21,678 nt of DNA from REEB509 sp044370335 (GCA_044370335.1 JBILVS010000042.1:1-21678), one strand, 5' to 3'. Positions 1 through 8,011 are shown, counted from the stretch's first letter. The notes: generated by a model from the sequence alone, not told the origin. Numbers and translations: made by a program.

Positions 1-1026
1 GCTTCCGAATTCTGATTCTTGATCTGTCGTCTTTTGCGATGGAGCGAGACGGCGATGGGCTGGGTTTCGGGGCAGGCGTATTCGGACGACTTGCGGGCGC
101 GGGTGTTGGCGGCGGTCGATCGCGGCGGACGGGTATATGAACTCGCGCCGGTGTTTGAGGTCAGCGTTTCCTACATCTACAAGGCGCTGGCGCGGCGGCG
201 CGATCTGGGGTTGACGACGGCGCTGCCGAAAAAGGGGCGTCCAGGGCGCAAACTCGACCATCACCTCGATGCATTGCTCTCACGGGTTAAGGCAAAGCCA
301 GATGCAACGCTTGAAGAACTTACCGCCTGGATGGCGCGCGAGCGGGGCGTGAAAGTGTGCGCAGCGACCATGTGGGCGACGCTGGACGCGCTTGGTTTTA
401 CGCTAAAAAAAAGACGCGCCATGCCGCTGAACAAGAGCGCGAGGATGTCGCCGCAGCGCGCGCTGCGTGGCGCGAGAACCAAGGCGACTTGAACGTCGAG
501 CGCCTTGTATTCATCGATGAGACCTGGGCCGCCACCACCATGACGCGACTTCACGGGCGCGCGCCGAAAGGCAAACGCCTGTTGGCGGCAATCCCGCATG
601 GGCATTGGAAAACCACGACCTTCATCGGCGCGCTGCGCTGCGATGGGCTGACTGCGCCGATGGTCGTCGACGGCGCCGTGAATGGCGATGTATTCCGCGC
701 CTATGTCGAGCAGGTACTCGCGCCGACGCTGAAGCCTGGCGACATCGTGGTCCTGGATAATCTGCAGAGCCACAAGGTCGAGGGCGTGCGCGCCGCGATC
801 GAAGCCGCGGGCGCCGAGGTGCGCTACCTGCCGCCGTACAGCCCTGATATGAACCCGATCGAGCAGGCCTTCGCAAAACTCAAAACACTGCTGCGCAAGG
901 CCGAAGCCCGCACGGTCGATGCACTCTGGACCGCCATCGGCCAACTGGTCGATTGCATCACTGCTCAAGACTGCCGCAATCTGTTCCAAAACTGCGGCTA
1001 TGTACGGTCAGTCTGAATCTGCTCTA
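1..1026 (+). mobile_element. IS630-family insertion sequence (left end at or beyond window edge)
   Basis: The element is defined by its IS630-type DDE transposase (55-1016). The right end probably lies at the TA dinucleotide at 1025-1026, ten bases after the transposase stop. IS630-family elements insert at and duplicate TA. Read inward from that TA the right end begins GAGCAGATTCAGACTGACC. The left end of the window carries ATTCTGATTCTTGATC, which resembles it only partly, so the left inverted repeat is either diverged or partly cut off by the window edge. No passenger gene is present. The interrupted target gene, if there was one, cannot be named. Confidence 0.7.
55..1016 (+). CDS. IS630-family transposase, made by -1 programmed frameshift
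   Basis: This DDE transposase is encoded in two overlapping frames. The first frame, from ATG 55 (GGAG at 41-44), holds the N-terminal helix-turn-helix (SDDLRARVLAAVD, then SVSYIYKAL) and would stop at 490-492. The second frame carries the catalytic core: first Asp in FIDETWAA, second Asp in VVLDNLQSHK, and Glu in PDMNPIEQAFAKLK. It ends at 1016. The frames join at A8 (405-412), where codons AAA AAA can slip back one base, giving ...GFTLKKKTRHAAEQ, which matches the usual IS630 sequence at the junction. An A8 followed by G is a classic -1 slippery site, and frameshifting is known in this family, so I read it as programmed and not as decay. An upstream TTG at 19 is a less likely start. Confidence 0.8.
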
Positions 1027-1192
1027 ATCGCGAACAGCTAGCAGTTCTTCGTCTCTGCCCACATGGCGATCTTTGCGGTGCTGCTGTTGGCTCCGAAAAG
1101 CGACACCGGTCTGCGGCCGCAGCGTCTGCTTGTCGTCCTATTCTAGAGCGTCCATATGGCTCACTTACGTTAGGCAGCAAGGCAACTACGCC
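1027..1192. other. Non-coding stretch beside the IS right end
   Basis: I see no convincing gene here. ORFs in this stretch are short, arginine- and cysteine-rich shadows. It could be a remnant of sequence interrupted by the IS630 element. I found no matching fragment on the left side, because the window begins at the element. Confidence 0.4.
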
Positions 1193-1396
1193 ATGCCTTC
1201 GGTGTTGCTGGAGCGGATCCAGGAGGTGGAGACGGACGGCGGCGGCCCTGCTTTGATCTCCAGGGTGTTTCTGGGTGGCTGGGTGCTTCAGTGCCTGAAC
1301 GCGATCTATGCGGGGAGCTTTTCGTTTTCCACGGTCCTGATCATGTTCTTCGCGCTCTGCGGGGGGCGGGCGCGGACCGCGGCAAAAGGGGCTTAA
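1193..1396 (+). CDS. Small hypothetical membrane protein (doubtful)
   Basis: This is a 67-residue ORF starting at ATG 1193. The N-terminal part is polar (MPSVLLERIQEVETDGGG). It is followed by a hydrophobic stretch around FLGGWVLQCLNAIYAGSF and a second around STVLIMFFALCGG, then a basic tail (RARTAAKGA). That layout suits a small inner-membrane protein with one or two membrane segments. The composition is more protein-like than competing frames, but the ribosome site is weak (AAGG around 1179-1182) and I recognise no family. The ORF continues open upstream to 1073 with an implausible Cys/Arg-rich sequence, so ATG 1193 is the better start if the gene is real. Confidence 0.3.
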   Translation: MPSVLLERIQEVETDGGGPALISRVFLGGWVLQCLNAIYAGSFSFSTVLIMFFALCGGRARTAAKGA

Positions 1397-1473
1397 GCTG
1401 GCTTTCGCCAAGGCGGGCGTCCGCGTCCGGGCCTTATCCGGACACGGCGTCGCTCCTGGCTTTCCGCTTGACC

Positions 1474-2050
1474 CTAACTGGTGTCGCGCCGCCGCCGGGC
1501 GCGCCATTTGCGATCCATGGCGCGGCGGGCCTCTCGGTTGCGCCTGGCCTTGGCCGAGGCATTGACCGCGAAGGCCTTCATTTCGGCCTGCGTCAGGGAC
1601 GCATCCAGCCGATCGAGGCGCCGCCGCAGTCGCGGCGCAGAGCCCTCGGGATCGGCGCACAAAGACAAGATCTGCTGCAAGGCCCGATGCGCGTCGGCGA
1701 TCCGCTTTCGCAGGCTTGGCGCGTCAGAGTCTGGTTTTGCGCGAGGCCCCCGGCTGCGGCTCCATCCGATAGGCTGTGGCCGGAGGATTGCGCCAGACGT
1801 CGGCGGAGGCGGCGAGGCGGAGGCCACCCAAGCGGCCTGGCTTTTGCGCGTCTCGCAGCTCCTGGTCGGCGTCTTCGTCGTCCGCCCACAGGGACCGCGC
1901 CCGGGCGAACAGCAGCGTCAACGCGGCGGCCAGGACCTCACGCATGGCTTTGTGAAAGGCCTTCGGACGGCTAGTCAGGCCCGCGGCGATCGGCGCCAGG
2001 ACCGGGGCGCGCAGGTCTTTCCAGTCATCGAAGCTGGGCGCGGTCGGCAT
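1474..2050 (-). pseudogene. Hypothetical protein gene broken by a one-base frameshift
   Basis: Two overlapping minus-strand ORFs look like halves of one protein of about 191 residues. The N-terminal half begins at ATG 2050 (MPTAPSFDDWKDLRAPVLAP) and contains AFHKAMREVLAAALTLLFAR and an acidic ADDEDADQEL stretch. It stops just after PGASRKTRL. The next frame continues with DSDAPSLRKRIADAHRALQ, then LRRRLDRLDASLTQAEMKAF, and ends in a very basic tail (RRAMDRKWRARRRRDTS). Reading the AAAA run near 1735-1738 as AAA joins them smoothly as ...GASRKPDSDAPSLRKR. I recognise no family. The charged, helical C-terminus and basic tail would suit nucleic-acid or membrane-surface binding, but that is a guess. 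A sequencing error would make this an intact gene. Confidence 0.42.
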
Positions 2051-2147
2051 GGGGGGCAGTGTGAACCACAGGATCAACCCAGTGTCGGATTAGACGGCGC
2101 CCGGCCCTCCGCCTTGCGCGCGCGAGGCGGACCACCAAGAAACGCCC

Positions 2148-3815
2148 TCACACCCGACCGGGCGTCCGGTCTTCGGCGATAGTCACGTCTTCGGGCGGCA
2201 AAGGCCGCCGACCGAGCAGGAAATCAGCGGCCTTTTCCGCGATCATGATCGTCGGCGCATTGGTGTTGCCGCCGATCAGGGTCGGCATGACGGAGGCGTC
2301 GACCACCCGCAAGCCCGCCACGCCGCGGACCTTCAAAGTCTCATCGACGACGCTGCGCTCGTCCGCCCCCATGCGGCAGGTGCCGACGGGGTGGTAGATC
2401 GTCTCGCCCTTCGCGCGGATGAAGGCGTCGATCTCACTGTCGGTTTGGACGGCCGCGCCGGGCATAATCTCGGGGCCGCGAAAGGGGGCAAGCGCGTTCT
2501 GGCGGATAATGTCGCGGATCATGCGAACGCTGTCGCGCATCGTCCGACGGTCGGTCTCGGTGGCGAGGTAGTTCGGGTCAATGGCTGGATCGTCGAAGGG
2601 ATCGGCGCTGTCGAGACGCACCGTGCCGCGGCTTTCAGGGCGCAGCTGGCAGGCGTGGATGGTGAAGCCGTCGCGGTCGGGCTTGTGCCGGGCGTGGTCC
2701 ATCATGATGGCGTTGACGAAGTGGAGCTGGACGTCCGGCCGATCAAGTTCGCCGCGGGTTTTAAGGAAGGCGCCGGCGTGGAGGTGGTTGGTGCGGCCCG
2801 CGCCCTGCTTTGTGGCGAGGTACTGCACGCCGACGGCCAGCTGCTTCAGGCCTTTGGTCATGGAATAGGCTGTGATTGGCTTAGTGCACTCGTAAATGCC
2901 GGTGACGTCCAGGTGGTCCTGCAGGTTTTCGCCGACGCCAGGGGCGTCGACCTTCACGGCAATGCCGTGCTTTTTCAGGTGATCGGCGGGGCCGACGCCC
3001 GAGAGCATCAGGGTCTGCGGGCTCTGCACCGCACCGGCGCAGAGGAGCACTTCGCGGTCGGCGCGGATGGTCTCCACCGGCTTGCCGGGGCCGTGGGCGT
3101 AGGCGACGCCGACGGCGCGGCCGTTCTCGATCAAGATTTGGGTGGCCAGCGCCTTGGAGATGACCGTTAGGTTGGGGCGCTCGGCTATCACCGGGCGGAG
3201 ATAGGCGGCCGCGGCGCTCCAGCGCTCCCCATCCTTAATGGTGAGGTGGTACAGGCCCATGCCTTCCTGCTGGGCGCCGTTGAAGTCTTTGGTGACGGGA
3301 TAGCCCGCCTCGCGGCCGGCATGAATGAAGGCCTTGTAGAGCGGGTTGCCGACGGGGGCGAGGCTGACCCACAAGGGACCGCCCTGGCCGCGGAAAGCGT
3401 CGCCGCCGCGCTCGTTGTGCTCGGAGCGCTTGAAGTAGGGCAACACGTCCCGGAAACCCCAGCCGACAAGGCCCATCTGGCGCCACTGGTCGTAATCCCT
3501 GGCGTGGCCGCGGATATAAATCATGCCGTTGATAGAGGACGAGCCGCCCCAGCCCTTGCCCCTGGGCCACCACAGGCTGCGGCCGTTCATGTGCGCCTGG
3601 GGGACCGTTTCAAAGCCCCAATTGTGAGGACCCTTGGCGCGGATCAGGTTGCCCACGCCCGCGGGCATTCTGACGATGGGGCTTGAATCGCGGCCGCCTG
3701 CCTCCAACAGAGCGACCTTGACCGTGGGGTCTTCGCTGAGACGCGCGGCGAGGGCGCACCCGGCGCTGCCTGCTCCGATGATGACGTAATCCGCGCGTTC
3801 CGCTTCCTTGGCCAA
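2148..3815 (-). CDS. GMC-family FAD-dependent oxidoreductase (alcohol/choline dehydrogenase-like)
   Basis: This 555-residue flavoprotein is predicted to oxidise a primary alcohol with FAD. The N-terminal Rossmann motif is YVIIGAGSAGCALAARLSED, with the acidic end of the fold in LLEAGG. GMC signature 1 lies around residues 90-100 (GWGGSSSINGMIYIRG). Signature 2 is GAVQSPQTLMLSGVGP. The C-terminus carries the catalytic His in YHPVGTCRMG and the conserved Asn in LIGGNTNAPTIM. Length and order are typical of the BetA/AlkJ branch, and the substrate cannot be read from sequence. There is no signal peptide, so it is cytoplasmic or membrane-associated. The start is TTG 3815, chosen because GGGAG sits 6 bases upstream and the next in-frame Met is past the FAD motif. 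It is transcribed divergently from the PilZ gene, across the dyads at 3855-3885. Confidence 0.9.
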   Translation of the reverse strand: MAKEAERADYVIIGAGSAGCALAARLSEDPTVKVALLEAGGRDSSPIVRMPAGVGNLIRAKGPHNWGFETVPQAHMNGRSLWWPRGKGWGGSSSINGMIYIRGHARDYDQWRQMGLVGWGFRDVLPYFKRSEHNERGGDAFRGQGGPLWVSLAPVGNPLYKAFIHAGREAGYPVTKDFNGAQQEGMGLYHLTIKDGERWSAAAAYLRPVIAERPNLTVISKALATQILIENGRAVGVAYAHGPGKPVETIRADREVLLCAGAVQSPQTLMLSGVGPADHLKKHGIAVKVDAPGVGENLQDHLDVTGIYECTKPITAYSMTKGLKQLAVGVQYLATKQGAGRTNHLHAGAFLKTRGELDRPDVQLHFVNAIMMDHARHKPDRDGFTIHACQLRPESRGTVRLDSADPFDDPAIDPNYLATETDRRTMRDSVRMIRDIIRQNALAPFRGPEIMPGAAVQTDSEIDAFIRAKGETIYHPVGTCRMGADERSVVDETLKVRGVAGLRVVDASVMPTLIGGNTNAPTIMIAEKAADFLLGRRPLPPEDVTIAEDRTPGRV

Positions 3816-3851
3816 CGCTCACTCCCGTCTGTTTGTGTCTTGTTGCAGTGA

Positions 3852-3885
3852 AATGTGACGCCGGCGTCACCGTAACGCAAGCGTT
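3852..3885. promoter_or_regulatory. Two adjacent operator-like dyads in the divergent GMC/PilZ promoter region
   Basis: A perfect 16-bp palindrome, GTGACGCCGGCGTCAC, lies at 3855-3870. It is followed three bases later by AACGC-AA-GCGTT at 3874-3885, also a perfect dyad. Both fall between the divergent starts of the GMC oxidoreductase (3815) and the PilZ gene (about 3929). On the minus strand TTGCGT (3880-3875) and CACATT (3857-3852), 17 bp apart, could serve as weak -35 and -10 elements, placing the 16-bp dyad mostly inside the spacer. That geometry is familiar from MerR-type and other repressor/activator sites. No regulator gene lies next to it. The dyads are seen directly; the operator role is inference. 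Confidence 0.5.
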
Positions 3886-3928
3886 CCGCGTCGCCCCCTG
3901 TGCAAGGCTTTGTTCACCTTACCAGAAG

Positions 3929-4585
3929 ATGACGATGGGTATGAGTTTGGATGGGATCATGCCGCCGATCCGGCGGGCGGCCTCAGCGGCGGCGGCGCTG
4001 CCGCAGAGCGGTCGTGATCGGCGGCGGTTCTTCCGGGTTAACGTCACGCTGAACGGGCGGCTGTTGGCGCGAGACGGGCAGGAGTATCCGTGCGTAGCGC
4101 TGGACGCCTCTCCGGGCTCGATCAGGATCTCCACGATGGCGCCGCTGGGCATGGGCGATCCGATCGTCATCTATTGCGACGACATCGGCCGGCTGATTGG
4201 TCAAGTGGCGCGGATCGCTCCCGACGGCAGCTTCGGGATCACGCTGGATGTGACGCCGCATAAGCGGGAAAAGCTCGCCGAGACCCTGATGTGGGTAATC
4301 AACGGCCGGGACGGGACGGCGATCGAAACCCGGCGCTGGCCACGGACCCCGACGCAAGGCTCGGTGGGCTGCGAGTTGGAGAACGGCCGATGCTTCGAGG
4401 TGGAGATGCTCGATGTGTCTGTCGTCGGGGCTTCCTTTACAACCACTGAACGGCCGCTGATCGGCGCCTGGATCAAGGTGGGCCAGCAGGTTGGGCGGGT
4501 GGCGCGCTACCTTGACGGAGGCATCGCGGTGGATTTCTCGCCGCGGGCGGCGCCGGGGTCCAAGGACCCCCGCATACCAGATTGA
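3929..4585 (+). CDS. Tandem PilZ-domain protein (probable c-di-GMP receptor)
   Basis: This is a soluble protein of about 218 residues with two PilZ-like halves. The first has an RxxxR motif (RRFFR, about residues 32-36) followed by LDASPGSIRI, where the last Gly of the usual D/N-x-S-x-x-G motif is Ser. The second has RRWPR and a complete DVSVVG, so it is the better candidate for binding cyclic di-GMP. No output domain or membrane segment is visible, so it probably acts by binding a partner. The start is uncertain: ATGs at 3929, 3935, 3941 and 3959 are all in frame and none has a strong ribosome site. The ORF is open further upstream, but through the dyad region. In relatives c-di-GMP controls surface attachment and polysaccharide production, but no direct link to the hfs genes is visible here. 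Confidence 0.75.
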   Translation: MTMGMSLDGIMPPIRRAASAAAALPQSGRDRRRFFRVNVTLNGRLLARDGQEYPCVALDASPGSIRISTMAPLGMGDPIVIYCDDIGRLIGQVARIAPDGSFGITLDVTPHKREKLAETLMWVINGRDGTAIETRRWPRTPTQGSVGCELENGRCFEVEMLDVSVVGASFTTTERPLIGAWIKVGQQVGRVARYLDGGIAVDFSPRAAPGSKDPRIPD

Positions 4586-4637
4586 AACCAAAGGCTGGTA
4601 GGAGGAGCGCTCCCGATGATCCAAGGAGCGGCCGTCC

Positions 4638-6488
4638 GTGGTCGATGTATTGCTCAGCGCCAAGCCCCGGTTACGCCCCGCACTCGAGCGGATTGGGTCG
4701 GCGTTGCGGATGCTCAAGGTCAGCGTCGCTTTTGGGAGCGACCTTTCCGACGCCGCGGCGCGGGATGCGGCGGCGCGGGATGCCCAGCTGATCCTGGTCG
4801 GCTGGTCTGACGATTGCTTTCCCCACGGCGGGGATATCGACGGGACGGTGCTGCGCTGCGCTGCCATCGGGCGGAAGCGCGGGGTGTTGCTGCCGGTTCT
4901 GTTAGAGCCCACTGCCCTTGAGCCGCCGTGGAATCAGATGCCAACGAAGTCGCTCATGGCCTGGTCAAAAGCCGGGGGCCAGGGGCCTGAGGCCGCGGCG
5001 GAGTGGCAGTCGCTGATGCGGGCGATTGGGGTGGCGCTCGGGCGGTCGGGGCTTGCGGACTACGCGCTGGCGGAAGCGGGCGGGCTGACGGCGCTCGATC
5101 GCTGGGCGCGGAACAATCCCGCCGATCCGTTGGCGCGGGACATTAAGGCCAAGGTGTCTATGCTGTTGGGTGTGGGCGGCGCGCCGGAGGCGTTCGGTGA
5201 GCCGACCGAGCCCGCGCTGCGGATGCCTCAGCAACGTCGGTTGCAGGCGCGTGATGCGGCCCTGGCGGCGGCCTGGGTTGCGGTTGTAGGCGGGCTCGTT
5301 GCGGGAGGGCTGACCCTTGCGGGGCGCCTCAGCCCGCCGAGCTTTGAGCCGACCTCTGTCGCGGCGGCGCCGACCGAGGGCGCCGCGGTCGGTTCCAGCG
5401 GCGGCGGCGGCTTCTCGATGCCGAGCGTTAGCCATATTTGGGAGGAAGTTTCAAGCGGGCTCGGGTTTTTGGCTTCCGGTGCGGCGGGCGGCATGTCCAA
5501 CGGCGGCGCGACCGGAGGCGAGGCGCAATCGGTGGTGATGCACGGGGAGGTTGCGCGGACGGCCGCGCCGTCGAGCCGGACCGCGCCGCCGCCGACGCCG
5601 GAAGAATTGGCCAATGCCGGGCCGTTGATCATTGTCGATGTCCGAACCGTGCGCCGACAGGAGCGGGCGCCCGTGGTGCTGGTCCCTTCGCGGCTGCCGG
5701 ACTTTGCCGTGTTCCGGGAGTGCGAAGAATGCCCCGAAATGGTGGTGCTGCCGGCGGGAACGTTCCTCATGGGCAGCCCCACGACGGAGGTCGGGCGCGG
5801 CGAAGATGAGGACGATCAGGCCGGTCCGGGCGGGAGGCCGGTGCAGGTGAGCTTGCCGCGCTTCGCCATCGCCCGGTATGAGACCAATTGGGACGAGTGG
5901 CGCGCCTGCGTGGCGGCGGGGGTTTGCGACAACACCGCCATCAACGAGGCCGGCGGGGACAACGGCTGGGGCTGGGGTCGGCGGCCGGTCATCGAGGTGA
6001 CGGCGACGCAGGAGCCGGTCGCGTTTGCGCGGTGGGTCTCGGAGGCGACCGGCGGACCCTATCGCCTGCCCACGGAGGCGGAGTGGGAATACGCGGCGCG
6101 GGCGGGCGGAACCTCGCCTTTTCCGTGGGGCGACACGGCGGGCCGCACCTACGCAAATTACGGCGCCGATGAATGTTGCGCTGGCCACGCTGAGGGCGCA
6201 GACGACTGGATCTACACAGCGCCTGTGGGGTCGTTCCGGGCGAACCCCTGGGGCCTCTTCGACATGCACGGCAACGTTATGGAGTGGGTCGAAGACTGCT
6301 ATCGTGGCCATCTTCGGAATCAGCCAACGGACGGGGCGGCCTTCGTCGACGGCGCCTGCGCCAGCCGGGTCTTGCGGGGTGGGTCATGGGATTACATGCC
6401 TGGCGACATCCGCTCGGCCTATCGGCTGCGGCTGCACCCTGAGCGGCGCTTCAACTTCATCGGGTTCCGGCTGGCGCGCTCGCTGTAA
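4638..6488 (+). CDS. TIR-like / transmembrane / FGE-sulfatase (SUMF1) domain fusion protein
   Basis: This is a 616-residue membrane protein in three parts. Residues 1-135 resemble a TIR fold (strand VDVLLSA, then ARDAQLILVGWSDDC and RGVLLPVLLE), but the usual catalytic Glu-containing helix is not recognisable. Residues 207-229 form one membrane helix (AALAAAWVAVVGGLVAGG). After a long Gly/Ser/Ala/Pro linker, residues 364-616 form an FGE/SUMF1 domain: MVVLPAGTFLMGS, YRLPTEAEWEYAARAGG, PWGLFDMHGNVMEWVEDC, RVLRGGSW and FIGFRLARS. The two catalytic cysteines of true formylglycine-generating enzymes are absent from the C-terminal SAYRLRLHPERR region, so sulfatase activation is unlikely. The FGE part is probably periplasmic and the TIR-like part cytoplasmic. 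GTG 4638 follows AAGGAG (4623-4628) by 9 bases, and a stop lies just upstream in frame, which fixes the start. Confidence 0.8.
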   Translation: MVDVLLSAKPRLRPALERIGSALRMLKVSVAFGSDLSDAAARDAAARDAQLILVGWSDDCFPHGGDIDGTVLRCAAIGRKRGVLLPVLLEPTALEPPWNQMPTKSLMAWSKAGGQGPEAAAEWQSLMRAIGVALGRSGLADYALAEAGGLTALDRWARNNPADPLARDIKAKVSMLLGVGGAPEAFGEPTEPALRMPQQRRLQARDAALAAAWVAVVGGLVAGGLTLAGRLSPPSFEPTSVAAAPTEGAAVGSSGGGGFSMPSVSHIWEEVSSGLGFLASGAAGGMSNGGATGGEAQSVVMHGEVARTAAPSSRTAPPPTPEELANAGPLIIVDVRTVRRQERAPVVLVPSRLPDFAVFRECEECPEMVVLPAGTFLMGSPTTEVGRGEDEDDQAGPGGRPVQVSLPRFAIARYETNWDEWRACVAAGVCDNTAINEAGGDNGWGWGRRPVIEVTATQEPVAFARWVSEATGGPYRLPTEAEWEYAARAGGTSPFPWGDTAGRTYANYGADECCAGHAEGADDWIYTAPVGSFRANPWGLFDMHGNVMEWVEDCYRGHLRNQPTDGAAFVDGACASRVLRGGSWDYMPGDIRSAYRLRLHPERRFNFIGFRLARSL

Positions 6489-6587
6489 GCTTGGAAGGTG
6501 GCCTGGGCGGAGGCGACGACCTGCTTGGCCGGGCTGGGCCCATACGACCTGACAGCGAGCATGCCATCGGGCACACCTTGAGAGCGC

Positions 6588-7036
6588 TCACCAGTTCCTC
6601 AATACCTGATCAACGATCACGCCCGCCGCCAAGCCCAGCAGGAAGTACTCGCCGCGCTTATCGCGGGCCCAGTAGTGGCCACGAGGGGGAGCATAGAGGT
6701 CGTAAGCGCGCCAATCGTCTATGGGCACGATGACATAGCCTCGGGGAATGCGGTCGCCGTTGCGGAGGCGGTGGGGAGGCGGCGATAGCCGGGGCGGCTA
6801 TCCTCCCAGCGATTGCGCGGGGGAGAGCCCCAATACCAGACGTTGTGGTCGGAGGAGCCGTTGTGGGCGTAGGGGTCGTAGCCGTAACCGCCGCCATAGC
6901 CGCGATAGTCGTCATGGCGGCCGCCGCGATCATGGCGATCATGGTGGCGCCAACCCGGTGGATCGGCCGCGGCGGGGGCCGGGGCGAGGACAGTGCCCGC
7001 CGCAATCACCGCGGCGGCGGCAAGCCAAAGACGCAT
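6588..7036 (-). pseudogene. RcnB-family secreted protein, frameshifted
   Basis: The gene starts at ATG 7036 with a clear signal peptide (MRLWLAAAAVIAAGTVLA, cleaved near APAAADP). A His/Arg/Gly/Tyr-rich segment follows (RHHDRHDRGGRHDDYRGYGG, then YGYDPYAHNG). The frame fails after RPGYRRLP and stops early near 6721. The adjacent frame continues with RNGDRIPRGYVIVPIDDWRA, then YDLYAPPRGHYWARDKRGEY, FLLGLAAGVIVDQVLRNW and a stop at 6588-6590. That is the typical C-terminal RcnB (nickel/cobalt homeostasis, periplasmic) sequence. One extra C in the CCCC run (GGGG at 6773-6776 on the plus strand) would restore a 149-residue protein. RcnB-family members are periplasmic, with roles linked to metal homeostasis; metal binding by this one is inferred only from its His content. 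The gene is divergent from the glutathione transferase gene. Confidence 0.7.
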
Positions 7037-7252
7037 AGCCGTGGGCAAACCTCGTGCAGAGTGATGAATGCTTGGAAACGCTGTTGAGGCCTAGCTGAAC
7101 CGTGGCTGAATGAAAAACGGCGGGTCCATGAATTCGGCGTCATGGAGCCGGCGGCGACGGCTTGTCAGACGGTCAAGTCGGGCTTAACGGGCGCAGGACT
7201 GTCAGAGCGCCCATCTGAAAAAGAGCGTCACTGTGCAGGAAGGAGCCCTTCG

Positions 7253-8011
7253 ATGCCCGCACCGATCGATCTTTATTATTGGCCCACGCCGAACGGCTGG
7301 AAGATTTCCATCGCGCTTGAGGAGATGGGCCTGCCTTACACGCTGCGACCGGTGAACATCGGGGCGGGGGAACAGTTTAAGCCGGAGTTTCTGGCGATCA
7401 GCCCCAACAACCGAATGCCTGCCATCGTGGATCACGACGGTCCTGGGGGAGCGGCGATCAGCGTTTTCGAGAGCGGGGCGATCCTACAATATCTCGGGCG
7501 CAAGATCGGCCAGTTCTATCCCGCTGACGAGCGCGCGCGGGTGGTCGTGGACGAGTGGCTGATGTGGCAGATGGCGGGTTTGGGGCCGATGAGCGGGCAG
7601 GCGAGTCATTTCCGGGTCTACGCGCCGCAGATCGAGCCCGATCCGGTGAAAACCGAGTACGGCCAGAAGCGCTACACCAACGAGGTCAACCGGCTTTACG
7701 GGGTGCTGGACCGGCGGCTGGCGGACCGTCCGTATGTGGCGGGAGATTACTCGATTGCCGACATGGCGATCTGGCCGTGGGTGCGGGGCTACGCGATCTT
7801 CGGACAGAATCTTGAGGACTTCGCGCACCTGAAGCGCTGGTTTGAGGCGGTGGGAGAGCGTCCCGCGGTGAAGGCCGGCGTGGCGCTGGGGGCGGGGCTG
7901 CGCAAACCCCCGCCAGAGCCGGGCTCGAAAGAGGCGGAAGCTCAGCGGCAGGCGCTGTTCGGGCAGACCGCGCAATCTACGGCGAGCGCGGCGGATCAGG
8001 CCAAGGCTTAA
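7253..8011 (+). CDS. Glutathione transferase, nu-class-like (YfcG/YghU type)
   Basis: This is a cytoplasmic protein of 252 residues. The N-terminal thioredoxin-fold domain begins IDLYYWPTPNGWKISIALEE, where the T-P-N segment is the glutathione site of YfcG/YghU proteins. It continues with NNRMPAIVDHDG and the glutathione-binding VFESGAILQYL. The helical C-terminal domain carries DRRLADRPYVAGDYSIADMA (N-capping box), then WPWVRGY. Relatives act as glutathione-dependent disulfide or peroxide reductases. ATG 7253 is preceded by AGGAAGGAG (7237-7245), a near-ideal ribosome site. The open frame extends back to 7142 with unlikely sequence, so I rejected the longer form. A strong hairpin follows the gene at 8038-8066. 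Confidence 0.9.
   Translation: MPAPIDLYYWPTPNGWKISIALEEMGLPYTLRPVNIGAGEQFKPEFLAISPNNRMPAIVDHDGPGGAAISVFESGAILQYLGRKIGQFYPADERARVVVDEWLMWQMAGLGPMSGQASHFRVYAPQIEPDPVKTEYGQKRYTNEVNRLYGVLDRRLADRPYVAGDYSIADMAIWPWVRGYAIFGQNLEDFAHLKRWFEAVGERPAVKAGVALGAGLRKPPPEPGSKEAEAQRQALFGQTAQSTASAADQAKA

Noticed and set aside
998..1660. A 220-residue minus-strand ORF near the IS right end
   Set aside because: It has Arg/Pro/Ala-rich low-information sequence, crosses the IS end and overlaps the better-composed ORFs of this region.
4616..4810. Alternative ORF with AGGAGG before ATG 4616
   Set aside because: The ribosome site is good, but the product is a short Arg/Gly-rich shadow of the TIR-FGE gene. I keep GTG 4638, while noting that the AGGAGG is unexplained.
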